Of a stretch of 64,000 nucleotides of DNA, positions 26,234-34,349 are shown piece by piece. A program made the translations under genes and the position numbers. Position 1 is the stretch's first letter. Each line of letters starts with the position of its first letter. Below the pieces are notes generated by a model that had not been told where the DNA came from, did no database searches, and worked only from the letters and a program-made list of their open reading frames with translations. Source of the DNA: Pollutimonas sp963706785. GTDB taxonomy: Bacteria; Pseudomonadota; Gammaproteobacteria; Burkholderiales; Burkholderiaceae_B. The DNA lies in contig CAVPNJ010000002.1 of assembly GCA_963706785.1 (NCBI GenBank), positions 682,001 through 746,000 on the forward strand. The letters are read 5' to 3'.

Positions 26234-26357
26234 GACATGTCGCAGCTTGCTCTGGCGCGAGGCGCAAATAGCTGTATTTGTTTCAAATTCGGCCTTGATG
26301 TCCAGGTACGCCATTTGCTACCCATAAGAACTTACACACAATAACGGGAGCACGCTT

Positions 26358-27137
26358 ATGTTACGTACCGTAGATAGTTTGAATGGGTACACCCTTCAGG
26401 CCACCGATGGCGAATTGGGCAGCGTCAAAGAAGTGTATTTCGACGACGATAAGTGGGCCATTAGATATCTGGTTGTGGAGACCGGCTCATGGCTCTCGAG
26501 TCGCCAAGTGCTCATCTCGCCCTATTCCGTCAAGGAAATTGATGAAAACGACGGTTTAATTCTGGTGTCGCTGACCCGCGACCAGGTAAAAAATAGCCCG
26601 GATATCGATACACATCAGCCGATTTCACGTCAACTTGAGGGCACGTTTTCGCAGTATTACGGCTATAGCAATTATTGGTCTGGCCCCTATCTGTGGGGGG
26701 CGGCGGGTTATCCCGAGTTTCCCTTGCAAGAGCCCGGTGCTGTGCCGCCGGGACGCGAAGAAGTGTCGGAAATGGCCACTTACAAGGCCGAGCAAACCGG
26801 CGACAGCCACTTGCGCAGCAGCGACGCAGTCAGCGGCTACCATATTCTCGGCACCGATGACGAGATTGGCCACGTAAAGGATTTTATCTTCGATGACAAA
26901 GATTGGGCCATCAGATATTTTCTGGTAGATACCCACAATTGGTGGCCAGGGGGAAAGAAAGTTTTGCTCGCAACGCAATGGATCCAACGTATTGATTGGA
27001 CCGACTCCACCGTACAAACTAAATTGACTCGTGAGCAAATTAAGAACAGTCCTGAATACGACGAAACACTGCCACTGGATCGATCGTATGAGGCCCGGCT
27101 ACACGACTTCTATGGGCAGAGAGGTTATTGGGACTGA
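26358..27137 (+). CDS. tandem PRC-barrel domain protein
   Basis: A 259-residue protein with two PRC-barrel units. The first covers residues about 1-90 (LNGYTLQATDGELGSVKEVY, DDDKWAIRYLVVETGSWLSS); the second about 150-235 (VSGYHILGTDDEIGHVKDFI, DDKDWAIRYFLVDTHNWWPG). Each ends with a LTRDQVKNSPDID / LTREQIKNSPEYD motif followed by an aromatic YYGYSNYW / FYGQRGYW tail, so the two halves are internal duplicates joined by a Tyr/Trp/Pro-rich linker. PRC barrels are adaptor folds in RNA processing and photosynthetic reaction centres; proteins of this two-copy type often appear in stress contexts. GGGAG lies 8-12 bases before the ATG. Its end overlaps the convergent PIG-L gene by 13 bases. Function unknown. 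Confidence 0.8.
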   Translation: MLRTVDSLNGYTLQATDGELGSVKEVYFDDDKWAIRYLVVETGSWLSSRQVLISPYSVKEIDENDGLILVSLTRDQVKNSPDIDTHQPISRQLEGTFSQYYGYSNYWSGPYLWGAAGYPEFPLQEPGAVPPGREEVSEMATYKAEQTGDSHLRSSDAVSGYHILGTDDEIGHVKDFIFDDKDWAIRYFLVDTHNWWPGGKKVLLATQWIQRIDWTDSTVQTKLTREQIKNSPEYDETLPLDRSYEARLHDFYGQRGYWD

Positions 27138-29254
27138 GGTACAGCGACTCGCGGGGCGTCTTTCCTTGGTTCGCCGGCGCTGGCTTTTATCGCTAGCGCC
27201 GCAGTCTTCTTTAGTGTCGGGGTGCCGGCGGCCCAGGTTTTCAAGGGCTCAATTCGCGCCGGTTCCGAACGCTGAACTAAGCCGAAAGATCCGCCACCGA
27301 TCAAGGGCGGTGGGCTTACGACTGTTGCTGGCGCCCACTTTCCTGCTTTCCTCGCCCTGACCAAATAGGATTGCCGCGTGTTTGCGACTCGGGCGGCAAG
27401 ATATAAGGTTCCGTCGATTACGAGTAATGCGGGAGTCGAGGCAATATTGTCTGCAATCCTCAGCTTTTGCGCCTGTTCCCATAACCACAGTGTTCCTTCT
27501 CTTGACCCGACTGCAGCAACGGTAATCGCTTGCTTTTCATTTATTACGACTGTTGGCCGGCCAACATATGCTAGACCAAGATCAGTCGGCATTGTCCAGC
27601 CGCCGCTCGCGAGTCCCGGCGCCGACTGCACCATATGCTGCATATTGCCGGATACCCGGTCTCGCACAAAAAGCTCGATAAGGCCTTCGGAATTCAGTAT
27701 GGCGGCCAGGCCTCCGCTGCTGCGTGAAGACATTACTGAGTGCCAAGGACTCCAGGTCCCGGGTTCTTCATGGTTCGACGAAATAGGTAGGCTCGACGCG
27801 GCAGCCTTCAGCACTATCGAGCGGTTCAACGCATCATTTTTAATTGGCGAAAAAGTAGTGACCCAAATGGTGCCCCCCCAGTCGACGGTGAAAACCGTCG
27901 GCGCTCCGTTGTTATCGGCCGCGATCGCAGCCTCGGCAAGCGCACCAGGCAGCGGTGGCAGCATTCGCCAATCTGCCCATTTAGAAGTCGTTTGGGTCAA
28001 GGGAACGGAATAATGAAAGAAGCCATCATTCCCCATGGCAATCGCCATTAAGCTACCTTGTGTAGAGACCACTGGCAACGTTGTCAGGCGCGCGCCTGTC
28101 ACCATATGCCAGCCTGCCCATTTCCCTTGTGCATGCTGCGTATTAGTCCAGACCAAGCCGGTGGCATCTCGCGCGAAAATTCCATTGCGCCCGTCGCGAT
28201 AAGTAAACGCTGCGATGGGGTCTGCTGTACGCCCACCCAGCGTGGACCAAGCCTGCGCCTCGCTTTGCCAGACATTGGCAGCACGGTTGCCCTCTCCGAC
28301 AGCGAACAATGAATAACCACCTTCTTTGTCTCGCAAGATAACAGGTGCTACGTTATTGCGTGATACGTAGTAGCTGCGGCTTACCCACGCGGCTGCGGGC
28401 CCGGCCGGTTCCAGACAAAGAGCGCGGTTGGCGCAATACCGGTAATCATTCCAGGCGTAGTGGCGAAAAGCTTGTGTCTTGCCCTGGGTTTCTCCGGGTG
28501 AAAGATTGGCCTCCCTTTCCTGGCTTGGATAGTCCACGTAAGCCACTTCGGCGAAAGTCCCTCGTTCAAGCGCAATGGCTTCTCGCACCAATCGAGCGCT
28601 GGCAATGTGATCGGGATGATCGTGACCCGCACAGCGCCAGCATAGATCGGCGTACGGAATCGTAATGCTGTCATCCATATGGCGGACAGTGGATGGCTGA
28701 TATTCTTGAATGATTTGCTTGATGACCGCCACCAGTTCTGCCCGGGTGTAGTGCTCTACCGCCGGGCCCAGCGATTCGACCGAATTTCCGGGTATCGATT
28801 CGACCTGGCTCAAGGGCGTGAGGCTACCCCAGCCCTTTCCTAGCCAAGGATCTTTCAGCCGCATGCTCAGCAACTGAATCCGTTTGTTTCCATTTAATGT
28901 GAAGCGAGCCAGGCGATGTGAGCCCGTCGTATTGAAATCTTCGGTCCAGATATTAGGCTCTTGGGCCATATAGGCATATGCGGCGCGAACTCCCCGTTCG
29001 CGTCCCAGCATATAAGCCTCGCCTTCGCCTCGATCGCTTGCCGTAAGGTATACAACGTGCACGCAGCCGCCGGCATCGATGGCGGACGAGATGTCCGGAT
29101 TCATGAATAGCAGATCATCGTCCTGGTGAGGAATGAACACCAGATCTTTAATGCCGTTACATTGAACCAGCGAGGGTCCGGCCCAGACCGTGCCGGCGCC
29201 GCAGGCCACTACCAGCATGCAAAACCATTTAATCAGTATTGGAATGGCTTTCAA
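27125..29254 (-). CDS. secreted PIG-L-family deacetylase with C-terminal propeller-like region
   Basis: About 709 residues. After a signal-like start (the first codon is TTG at 29254 with no ribosome site; an ATG at 29218 is the alternative), residues about 35-270 form a PIG-L/LmbE deacetylase. The zinc motifs are FIPHQDDDLLF and CAGHDHPDHIASARLVREA. From about residue 300 come repeats such as PVILRDKEGGYSLFAVGEGN, ADPIAAFTYRDGRNGIFARD, GLVWTNTQHAQGKWAGWHMV and TIWVTTF, each with a Trp-containing blade, resembling PLL/fucose-lectin-type beta-propellers. The last 60 residues are Ala/Lys/Pro-rich. Likely removes N-acetyl groups from an extracellular glycan that the propeller binds; that is inference. 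Confidence 0.8.
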   Translation of the reverse strand: MKAIPILIKWFCMLVVACGAGTVWAGPSLVQCNGIKDLVFIPHQDDDLLFMNPDISSAIDAGGCVHVVYLTASDRGEGEAYMLGRERGVRAAYAYMAQEPNIWTEDFNTTGSHRLARFTLNGNKRIQLLSMRLKDPWLGKGWGSLTPLSQVESIPGNSVESLGPAVEHYTRAELVAVIKQIIQEYQPSTVRHMDDSITIPYADLCWRCAGHDHPDHIASARLVREAIALERGTFAEVAYVDYPSQEREANLSPGETQGKTQAFRHYAWNDYRYCANRALCLEPAGPAAAWVSRSYYVSRNNVAPVILRDKEGGYSLFAVGEGNRAANVWQSEAQAWSTLGGRTADPIAAFTYRDGRNGIFARDATGLVWTNTQHAQGKWAGWHMVTGARLTTLPVVSTQGSLMAIAMGNDGFFHYSVPLTQTTSKWADWRMLPPLPGALAEAAIAADNNGAPTVFTVDWGGTIWVTTFSPIKNDALNRSIVLKAAASSLPISSNHEEPGTWSPWHSVMSSRSSGGLAAILNSEGLIELFVRDRVSGNMQHMVQSAPGLASGGWTMPTDLGLAYVGRPTVVINEKQAITVAAVGSREGTLWLWEQAQKLRIADNIASTPALLVIDGTLYLAARVANTRQSYLVRARKAGKWAPATVVSPPPLIGGGSFGLVQRSEPARIEPLKTWAAGTPTLKKTAALAIKASAGEPRKDAPRVAVPQSQ

Positions 29255-29284
29255 GGGGAACCGGGAGGATAAAGAACTGCAATT

Positions 29285-30628
29285 TTATTCCTTTTTGAAC
29301 AGGATCTCCATTTCTCGGCGAACTTTGTAGGCCTCTGTGTTGCTGTCTATGGCGACGTCGTCCCAAACAACGCATTGCCCTTTTTTTACGGGACGTATAA
29401 GGGCGAGGTTATGAGCCAAGCCTAAAGGTAAGCCGCCTAGACTGGTGGAGGTTTCCGCCGGCAGTAGTTTCCCCCAGACCGTATAGCCCCCCTCGCCGTC
29501 CAGCGTTTCTCCGGGCAACAAGTCGCGCTTGGCGGTGGCGACGACGTCGGCCACCCATCCTGTCGCCACTCCTGTTGCTTCGCCACGCAATGCCACCGAT
29601 GCCACCGACATGCCAACTTCCAGTCCGATAAGGTGCCACCGTTTATAGAGCGTAAAGTAACGTCCGGTGGGATCGGTATGCGCGTTGTATTCTTCAAAAC
29701 AGTTCTTAATATAGTCAGTTTCCGCTTCGACCGTCACCCAAACGCCCATGCGAATATCGTATGGAATCTCGCGACCGTCGGGCTCCAGCGAGGACACCAC
29801 TTCTACCATGCCCTTACGCTCGAGCACGCCGCCTTCGCTGATCGGCCGTGTCACGAAGGGAATGTCTTCGACGCTGGCCGGCGGATATAACAAGCCATGC
29901 GATGGAACGGACAAGCCGGTTGCATTGGCTACCGCGCAGCTTTCGATCGAGGGTTTGGATCCATCCAGAAAACTATTGAACATTTTAGGATTGAGTCCGC
30001 CTCTAGTTGCCTGATCCAGGCTAAGGCCGTAGTAGCCCCAGACCGTCTCCGGGGTCGACTCAACAAAATGAGGCAGCCACTTATGACCGCGACCCGCCGC
30101 GACTACTGGAAATCCGCAGGTGCGGGCCCAATCAACCAGGTCGCAAATCAGGGCGGGCTGATCGCCGAAGGCCATGGAGTAGATAACGCCTGCCTGCTGT
30201 GCTTTGCGCCCGAGGAGCGGTCCGCAAAACGCATCGGCTTCGACCGTGACATTGACAACATGTTTGCCATGGGCGAAAGCTTCGAGGCAATGCTCGACCG
30301 CCGCGATGGGATTACCAGTACATTCGACAATGACGTCAATTTCGGGCAGGCCGACCAGCGCTTTCCAGTCGTCGGTAATCCAAGTGCTTCCGTTTCGGAT
30401 GGCATCCTGGGCCGACTGAGCCGCTGATTGTTCTGGCTGCCAGCCTACGCGAGCGAGGTTCACCTTCGCTGCTGCCGGAGACAGGTCGGCAATTCCGACC
30501 AGATGTACGCCTGGCGTTTGCGGTATTTGCGCCAGGTACATGGACCCAAACTTCCCGGCGCCGATGAGGCCCACCCTAATGGGATTATTGTTAGCGGCGC
30601 GCTGTTGCAGTTGCGTGTAAAGGCTCAT
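29285..30628 (-). CDS. NAD(P)-dependent oxidoreductase with SAF-type C-terminal domain
   Basis: A 447-residue protein. The N-terminal Rossmann fold reads PIRVGLIGAGKFGSMYLAQI then GVHLVGIADLSPAAAKVNLA, with DVIVECTGNPIAAVEHCLEA and HVVNVTVEADAFCGPLLGRK, similar to homoserine-dehydrogenase-like domains. The C-terminal part has AKRDLLPGETLDGEGGYTVW and LALIRPVKKGQCVVWDDVAI, a SAF/antifreeze-like module. This pairing occurs in sugar-acid oxidoreductases of the DRL type, but the substrate here is not identifiable. It ends 30 bases before the PIG-L gene start and is 20 bases after the RES toxin gene stop, all on the minus strand. Confidence 0.75.
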   Translation of the reverse strand: MSLYTQLQQRAANNNPIRVGLIGAGKFGSMYLAQIPQTPGVHLVGIADLSPAAAKVNLARVGWQPEQSAAQSAQDAIRNGSTWITDDWKALVGLPEIDVIVECTGNPIAAVEHCLEAFAHGKHVVNVTVEADAFCGPLLGRKAQQAGVIYSMAFGDQPALICDLVDWARTCGFPVVAAGRGHKWLPHFVESTPETVWGYYGLSLDQATRGGLNPKMFNSFLDGSKPSIESCAVANATGLSVPSHGLLYPPASVEDIPFVTRPISEGGVLERKGMVEVVSSLEPDGREIPYDIRMGVWVTVEAETDYIKNCFEEYNAHTDPTGRYFTLYKRWHLIGLEVGMSVASVALRGEATGVATGWVADVVATAKRDLLPGETLDGEGGYTVWGKLLPAETSTSLGGLPLGLAHNLALIRPVKKGQCVVWDDVAIDSNTEAYKVRREMEILFKKE

Positions 30629-30648
30629 GTAGTCTCCATCCTTGGGGA

Positions 30649-31356
30649 TTATTGTGTGTTTTTGTTTTTTATAGGGGACGCCAAGTGTACCGCTGGTTCG
30701 GGCAGACCCGTCCAGCTTAAGGTGTAGGCGGAGCCTCTGCGTACATTGCCCACCAGCGCAGGACGGAAACAGGCCAGATTAGTGCCCCCCTTATGTCTGA
30801 CGCTGGGATAAACAATACCCATTGCGCCCTGCTCAAGCAACTGAACCGCCAGTCTTTGTGAAGCGACATAGCTTACTGGGTTCAGGCAGGTTTTAAAGCC
30901 CGAAGCTGTACGCAAGTCGTGGAATTCGGCACTGAAATCAGCCAGCAGGACTTGGTAGCTTACGGTGTCGTTGAAAAAATCGATCTCGGCATATTCCACA
31001 ATCTTGTGGAATATGACTTCGGCCAAGGCCGTTTCTACATCGAACGCGCAATACCAGGCACCGCGGGCGCCTGTATTGAAACGGCTTCCCTCGGGTCGAG
31101 GGTATGCGTACGCTGCGTTGACCATACGAAAATTCGGCACGCCAAATACCAGTTCGTCGATACCGATGCCTGGCATGGCGCCGCGTTCGGCGGCCAGTCT
31201 CTGGTTGGTGGCATTATCGAGATCGAACAGATCTTTAAGATGTTCCGGGCTGTTGGCCAGCGGCGAGAGTACTGAATCTTCCTGATTGGCGAATCTTGAA
31301 GGCAGCAAGCGGCAAGTGTCTAGTTGACGAATAAGCGAAACCGGCGGGGTACGCAT
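30649..31356 (-). CDS. RES-domain toxin of a RES/Xre toxin-antitoxin pair
   Basis: From the ATG at 31356, one base after the antitoxin stop, this encodes 235 residues; an ORF extends upstream only through the antitoxin gene in another frame. The RES signature residues are present: Arg in GSRFNTGARGAWYCAFD, Glu in VETALAEVIFHKIVEY, and Ser in VYPSVRHKGGTNLACF. RES toxins degrade NAD+ (as MbcT and the Photorhabdus RES protein do), so NAD depletion is the expected activity. The antitoxin gene comes first, as usual for this family. Confidence 0.88.
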   Translation of the reverse strand: MRTPPVSLIRQLDTCRLLPSRFANQEDSVLSPLANSPEHLKDLFDLDNATNQRLAAERGAMPGIGIDELVFGVPNFRMVNAAYAYPRPEGSRFNTGARGAWYCAFDVETALAEVIFHKIVEYAEIDFFNDTVSYQVLLADFSAEFHDLRTASGFKTCLNPVSYVASQRLAVQLLEQGAMGIVYPSVRHKGGTNLACFRPALVGNVRRGSAYTLSWTGLPEPAVHLASPIKNKNTQ

Positions 31357-31357
31357 T

Positions 31358-31795
31358 CTACATTCCGCCGCGACGCGCATCAAGCAAGGCGCGCACCGTT
31401 TGCATAGCCAGCAGACCGCCTTCTTGCATATACCGTAGCGGGGTTTTGCCGCCAAAGATAATGTTGCGATTCGGCAGGCTGACCCAGCGGTCTGCAAGTT
31501 CGTCGCCGTAAAGAATATGTAGAGCCTTGTAGATGCCCAGTAAATAAGAAATCCGCGTGATCCGGTCTACTTCCAGCACCCGACCAGGTTTTTTCTTCCA
31601 TTCATAAAAAGCACTGCTTGAAACGCCGCCTAGGAGAATGCAGGCTTCTTCATCACGCAGCTTCCAGGCCTGAGCCAATTTGAAAAAGCCCTGGAGTGCT
31701 GACTTGGATAAGCGTTCGCGTGCGGCCTTGTCATTCAGGTCAATGACGGCAGCTGGTTCGAATCGACTAAGCGGGTATGCATAAGCGAGGCTCAT
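31358..31795 (-). CDS. Xre/MbcA/ParS-type antitoxin (DUF2384)
   Basis: A 145-residue protein. The N-terminal half has a helix-turn-helix-like region (LSKSALQGFFKLAQAWKLRD, ACILLGGVSSSAFYEWKKKP). The C-terminal half is the toxin-binding MbcA/ParS domain: RITRISYLLGIYKALHILYG, DRWVSLPNRNIIFGGKTPLR and YMQEGGLLAMQTVRALLDAR, with the GGKTPL motif. It neutralises the RES toxin encoded one base downstream. A 6-bp inverted repeat just upstream of its start is a good candidate for autoregulation. Confidence 0.9.
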   Translation of the reverse strand: MSLAYAYPLSRFEPAAVIDLNDKAARERLSKSALQGFFKLAQAWKLRDEEACILLGGVSSSAFYEWKKKPGRVLEVDRITRISYLLGIYKALHILYGDELADRWVSLPNRNIIFGGKTPLRYMQEGGLLAMQTVRALLDARRGGM

Positions 31796-31809
31796 TTTAT
31801 TTCTCCAGT

Positions 31810-31831
31810 TACGGATATTTTATTCTCCGTA
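31810..31831 (-). promoter_or_regulatory. candidate autoregulatory operator of the RES/Xre pair
   Basis: Perfect inverted repeat TACGGA-N10-TCCGTA with an AT-rich centre, located 15-36 bases upstream of the antitoxin start. The GGAG ribosome site lies between it and the ATG. Xre-type antitoxins commonly bind such repeats to repress their own operon. Confidence 0.6.
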
Positions 31832-31991
31832 TGTGGACTTTGCAAGGGCGCTCCATCAGTTTCGGGAGACTGCGGGCTGCCAGAACGCTGAACCGATGCT
31901 GCTTATAAGCAAAAACATTATGCCCTGTGCTTATTAACAATGACCAAACTATTCGTTCAGTTTTGCCTTTATCTCTTTAGTCTGAATTTTT

Positions 31992-32314
31992 ATGCTTGCC
32001 AGGGTGTTCGTCACCTTTCCCTTTGTCGCCCGCGAACTTATCCCGCTGATGCAGTCTCAGGGCAGCGAAGAAGAGGAGGCGGCGCTCGTATTGGGGGCTT
32101 CCGAATGGCAAACCTTCTGGCACGTTACACTTCCGAATATTAAATGGGGTTTGCTGTATGGCGTCAGATCCTTTATAACGAATACAATTTTTCAGCGGCG
32201 TTTGCTGTAGCGTCTTTGTTAGCGCTTTTGGCACTGGTTACGCTCGCCCTGAAATCCTGGGTTGAATGGCGCGCCCAAAACGAAGTGCATTCACCCTCTG
32301 CGCAGGAGCATTAA
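31992..32314 (+). pseudogene. cysW: cysW remnant (sulfate ABC transporter permease), deleted at two places
   Basis: The sequence from 31992 reads ARVFVTFPFVARELIPLMQ..., a typical mid-CysW stretch, through EEEEAALVLGASEWQTFWHV and LPNIKWGLLYGV. It then jumps near 32165 to another frame, ILYNEYNFSAAFAVASLLAL then KSWVEWRAQ, the CysW C-terminus, ending in TAA at 32312-32314. About 30-35 residues between GLLYGV and ILYNEYN (normally CNARAMGEFGAVSVVSGHIR-like) are missing, and everything before ARVFVTF, plus the upstream cysT and binding-protein genes, is absent; an in-frame TGA stands at 31983. This is true deletion, not a single-base error. cysA starts immediately after its stop. Confidence 0.88.
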
Positions 32315-33382
32315 ATGAGCATCGAAGTACGTAATATTCACAAGCGGTTCGGAAACTTTGTCGCCCTGAACGATGTTTCCCTGAAATTTCCCGATGGCAA
32401 GCTGACTGCCTTGCTGGGGCCCTCGGGTTGCGGAAAAACGACTTTGCTGCGCATTGTCGCCGGTCTTGAAGCCCCTGATTCGGGCCAGATACTTCTGGAC
32501 AACGAAAGCGCAACCGACCGCCATGTGCGCGAACGCCAGGTGGGATTTGTATTCCAGCACTACGCCTTGTTCAAACACATGAGCGTCTTCGAAAATATCG
32601 CGTTCGGCTTGCGTGTCAAACCACGCAAGGATCGCCCCTCGGAAGAGCAGATACGCGCAAAAGTAATGCGATTGCTCGAACTGGTACAACTCGACTGGCT
32701 TGCAGATCGCAAGCCCTCGGCGCTATCCGGAGGACAGCGTCAGCGGATAGCCCTCGCGCGCGCCTTGGCGGTAGAGCCACGGGTGCTGCTGCTCGACGAA
32801 CCTTTTGGCGCCTTGGACGCCCAGGTACGTAAAGAACTGCGACGCTGGTTACGGCGCTTGCACGACGAACTGAATGTCACCAGCATTTTCGTAACGCACG
32901 ATCAAGAAGAAGCGCTTGAAGTGGCTGACGAGATCGTGGTCATGAATCATGGCAAAGTTGAACAAACAGGGGCTCCCGCAAACGTGTATGACCACCCTGC
33001 TTCGCCTTTCGTCTATGGTTTCTTAGGAAATGTGAATCTATTTCACGGACGAGTTCATAACGGTCTGATTGAAACGGGTGATACTGTCTTCGAAGCACCC
33101 GGCCATCAAGACGCCCAAGATACGCAAGGGACTGCCTACGTACGGCCGCACGACATTGAAATCGAACGCTATACTGCCGAAGCCAAAGGGCTGGTAGTTA
33201 GCCTCCAACGAGTGCATGCCATAGGTCCTCTTGCGCAGCTCGAGCTCAAGCGCAACGACACAAACGAGCTCATCGAAGCCGTGATATCGCAGGAACGCTT
33301 TTCACAATTGCAACTTAAAGAGAACGAAACCTTAGTGATAAGACCGCGTCAGGTCCATATATTTCTGGAGCAGGCCGCCTAA
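32315..33382 (+). CDS. cysA: sulfate/thiosulfate ABC transporter ATP-binding protein CysA
   Basis: A 355-residue ATPase. Walker A is LLGPSGCGKTTLLRIVAG, the Q-loop is in VGFVFQHYALFKHMSVFENI, the signature is LSGGQRQRIALARALAV and Walker B is VLLLDEPFGALDAQVRKEL, followed by IFVTHDQEEALEVADEIV. A C-terminal TOBE-like region follows. It begins directly after the broken cysW stop. With its permease genes deleted it has no local partners and may serve another transporter or be on the way to loss; the reading frame itself is intact. Confidence 0.92.
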   Translation: MSIEVRNIHKRFGNFVALNDVSLKFPDGKLTALLGPSGCGKTTLLRIVAGLEAPDSGQILLDNESATDRHVRERQVGFVFQHYALFKHMSVFENIAFGLRVKPRKDRPSEEQIRAKVMRLLELVQLDWLADRKPSALSGGQRQRIALARALAVEPRVLLLDEPFGALDAQVRKELRRWLRRLHDELNVTSIFVTHDQEEALEVADEIVVMNHGKVEQTGAPANVYDHPASPFVYGFLGNVNLFHGRVHNGLIETGDTVFEAPGHQDAQDTQGTAYVRPHDIEIERYTAEAKGLVVSLQRVHAIGPLAQLELKRNDTNELIEAVISQERFSQLQLKENETLVIRPRQVHIFLEQAA

Positions 33383-33412
33383 GCCCTGCCGGCGCCTAGC
33401 TCTAGTTAAATA

Positions 33413-33447
33413 TACGCGTTGGGATCAATTGATGATCCTAACGCGTA
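33413..33447. terminator. 15-bp-stem hairpin between convergent cysA and DMT transporter genes
   Basis: Left arm 33413-33427 (TACGCGTTGGGATCA) and right arm 33433-33447 (TGATCCTAACGCGTA) pair over 15 positions with one G-T wobble and a 5-base loop. The right arm covers the stop codon of the transporter gene. No T-run follows on either side, so it may act as a bidirectional terminator or RNA-stability element. Confidence 0.6.
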
Positions 33448-34310
33448 GTCAACAAGACTCCGCCGATAATGATGGCGACGCAGCCCAGCCAACGCATCGG
33501 GGATACCTTCTCTTTTAGTATTAAAAATCCGGCGAAGGTTGCCATCATCATGGACATCTCGCGCAAGGGAGCCACCACGCTTACTTCGGCCCCTTGTTGT
33601 AATGCATATAGCACCAAGATATACGCTAGTGGCGACAAAATGCCGACAGCCAGGGCAAGCCCCCATTTCCCGCGCATCTGTTCGCGCACTCGTGCACGCC
33701 TCACCCAGGTCGAAGGCGCCATTAATAAAGTGCCGCCGCACGCTGATAGCCAATCAAGCAAAACCGGCGCTACCAACAGCACCTTGACGCTATAGGCGTC
33801 GGTCAAACTATAAGCTGCGATAAATACGCCAATCAGTAGCCCCCATCGGATTCCGATCCAAGCTTTAGCATATGCAAATTGTCGCCAGTTCCCTTGGGTA
33901 GCGATCAGCAATATGCCCCCCACTACACTGCAAATGCCCAGTGCGCCCGATAGCGAAGGAACTTCGGATAACCACAAGAAGGCTCCTATACTGGCCAGTA
34001 AAGGACCGGTGCCGCGCGCGACCGGATACACAACTGAAAGCTCCGCGGCACGATAGCCTCTTAAGAGACAAATGCTATAGCCCAGATGCAGCACACTCGA
34101 CATAGCAATAAAAGCTACGACCAACCAGCTCCAAGCCATGCCGTCGTTCCAGAAAATGTAGGCCACCCATGGTGCATACACAATCGTGGAGCAAAGCCGA
34201 TATGCAAATACGAAAGATGCGCCCGCTACGGCCGCCTGCTTGGAAATCAGATTCCAAGAAGCATGCAAGGCGGCTGCGATCACCACCAGGAAAAGAGCCT
34301 GAGCGGTCAT
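33438..34310 (-). CDS. EamA/DMT-family transporter
   Basis: A 290-residue protein with about ten membrane segments in two EamA halves. The N-terminal half has AAALHASWNLISKQAAVAGA and AAELSVVYPVARGTGPLLAS; the C-terminal half has EVSVVAPLREMSMMMATFAG and LILKEKVSPMRWLGCVAIII, both typical of small-molecule exporters of the drug/metabolite superfamily. Its stop codon lies inside a long hairpin shared with cysA. arsC begins 40 bases upstream on the same strand. Substrate unknown. Confidence 0.83.
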   Translation of the reverse strand: MTAQALFLVVIAAALHASWNLISKQAAVAGASFVFAYRLCSTIVYAPWVAYIFWNDGMAWSWLVVAFIAMSSVLHLGYSICLLRGYRAAELSVVYPVARGTGPLLASIGAFLWLSEVPSLSGALGICSVVGGILLIATQGNWRQFAYAKAWIGIRWGLLIGVFIAAYSLTDAYSVKVLLVAPVLLDWLSACGGTLLMAPSTWVRRARVREQMRGKWGLALAVGILSPLAYILVLYALQQGAEVSVVAPLREMSMMMATFAGFLILKEKVSPMRWLGCVAIIIGGVLLTTR

Positions 34311-34349
34311 CTGGAGGGCACTACTTTATGCCGTCGCCATTTTTGGATT

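Noticed and set aside
31740..31780. tRNA-like GGTTCGAAT sequence
   Set aside because: Lies inside the antitoxin coding region and has no acceptor stem or anticodon arm.
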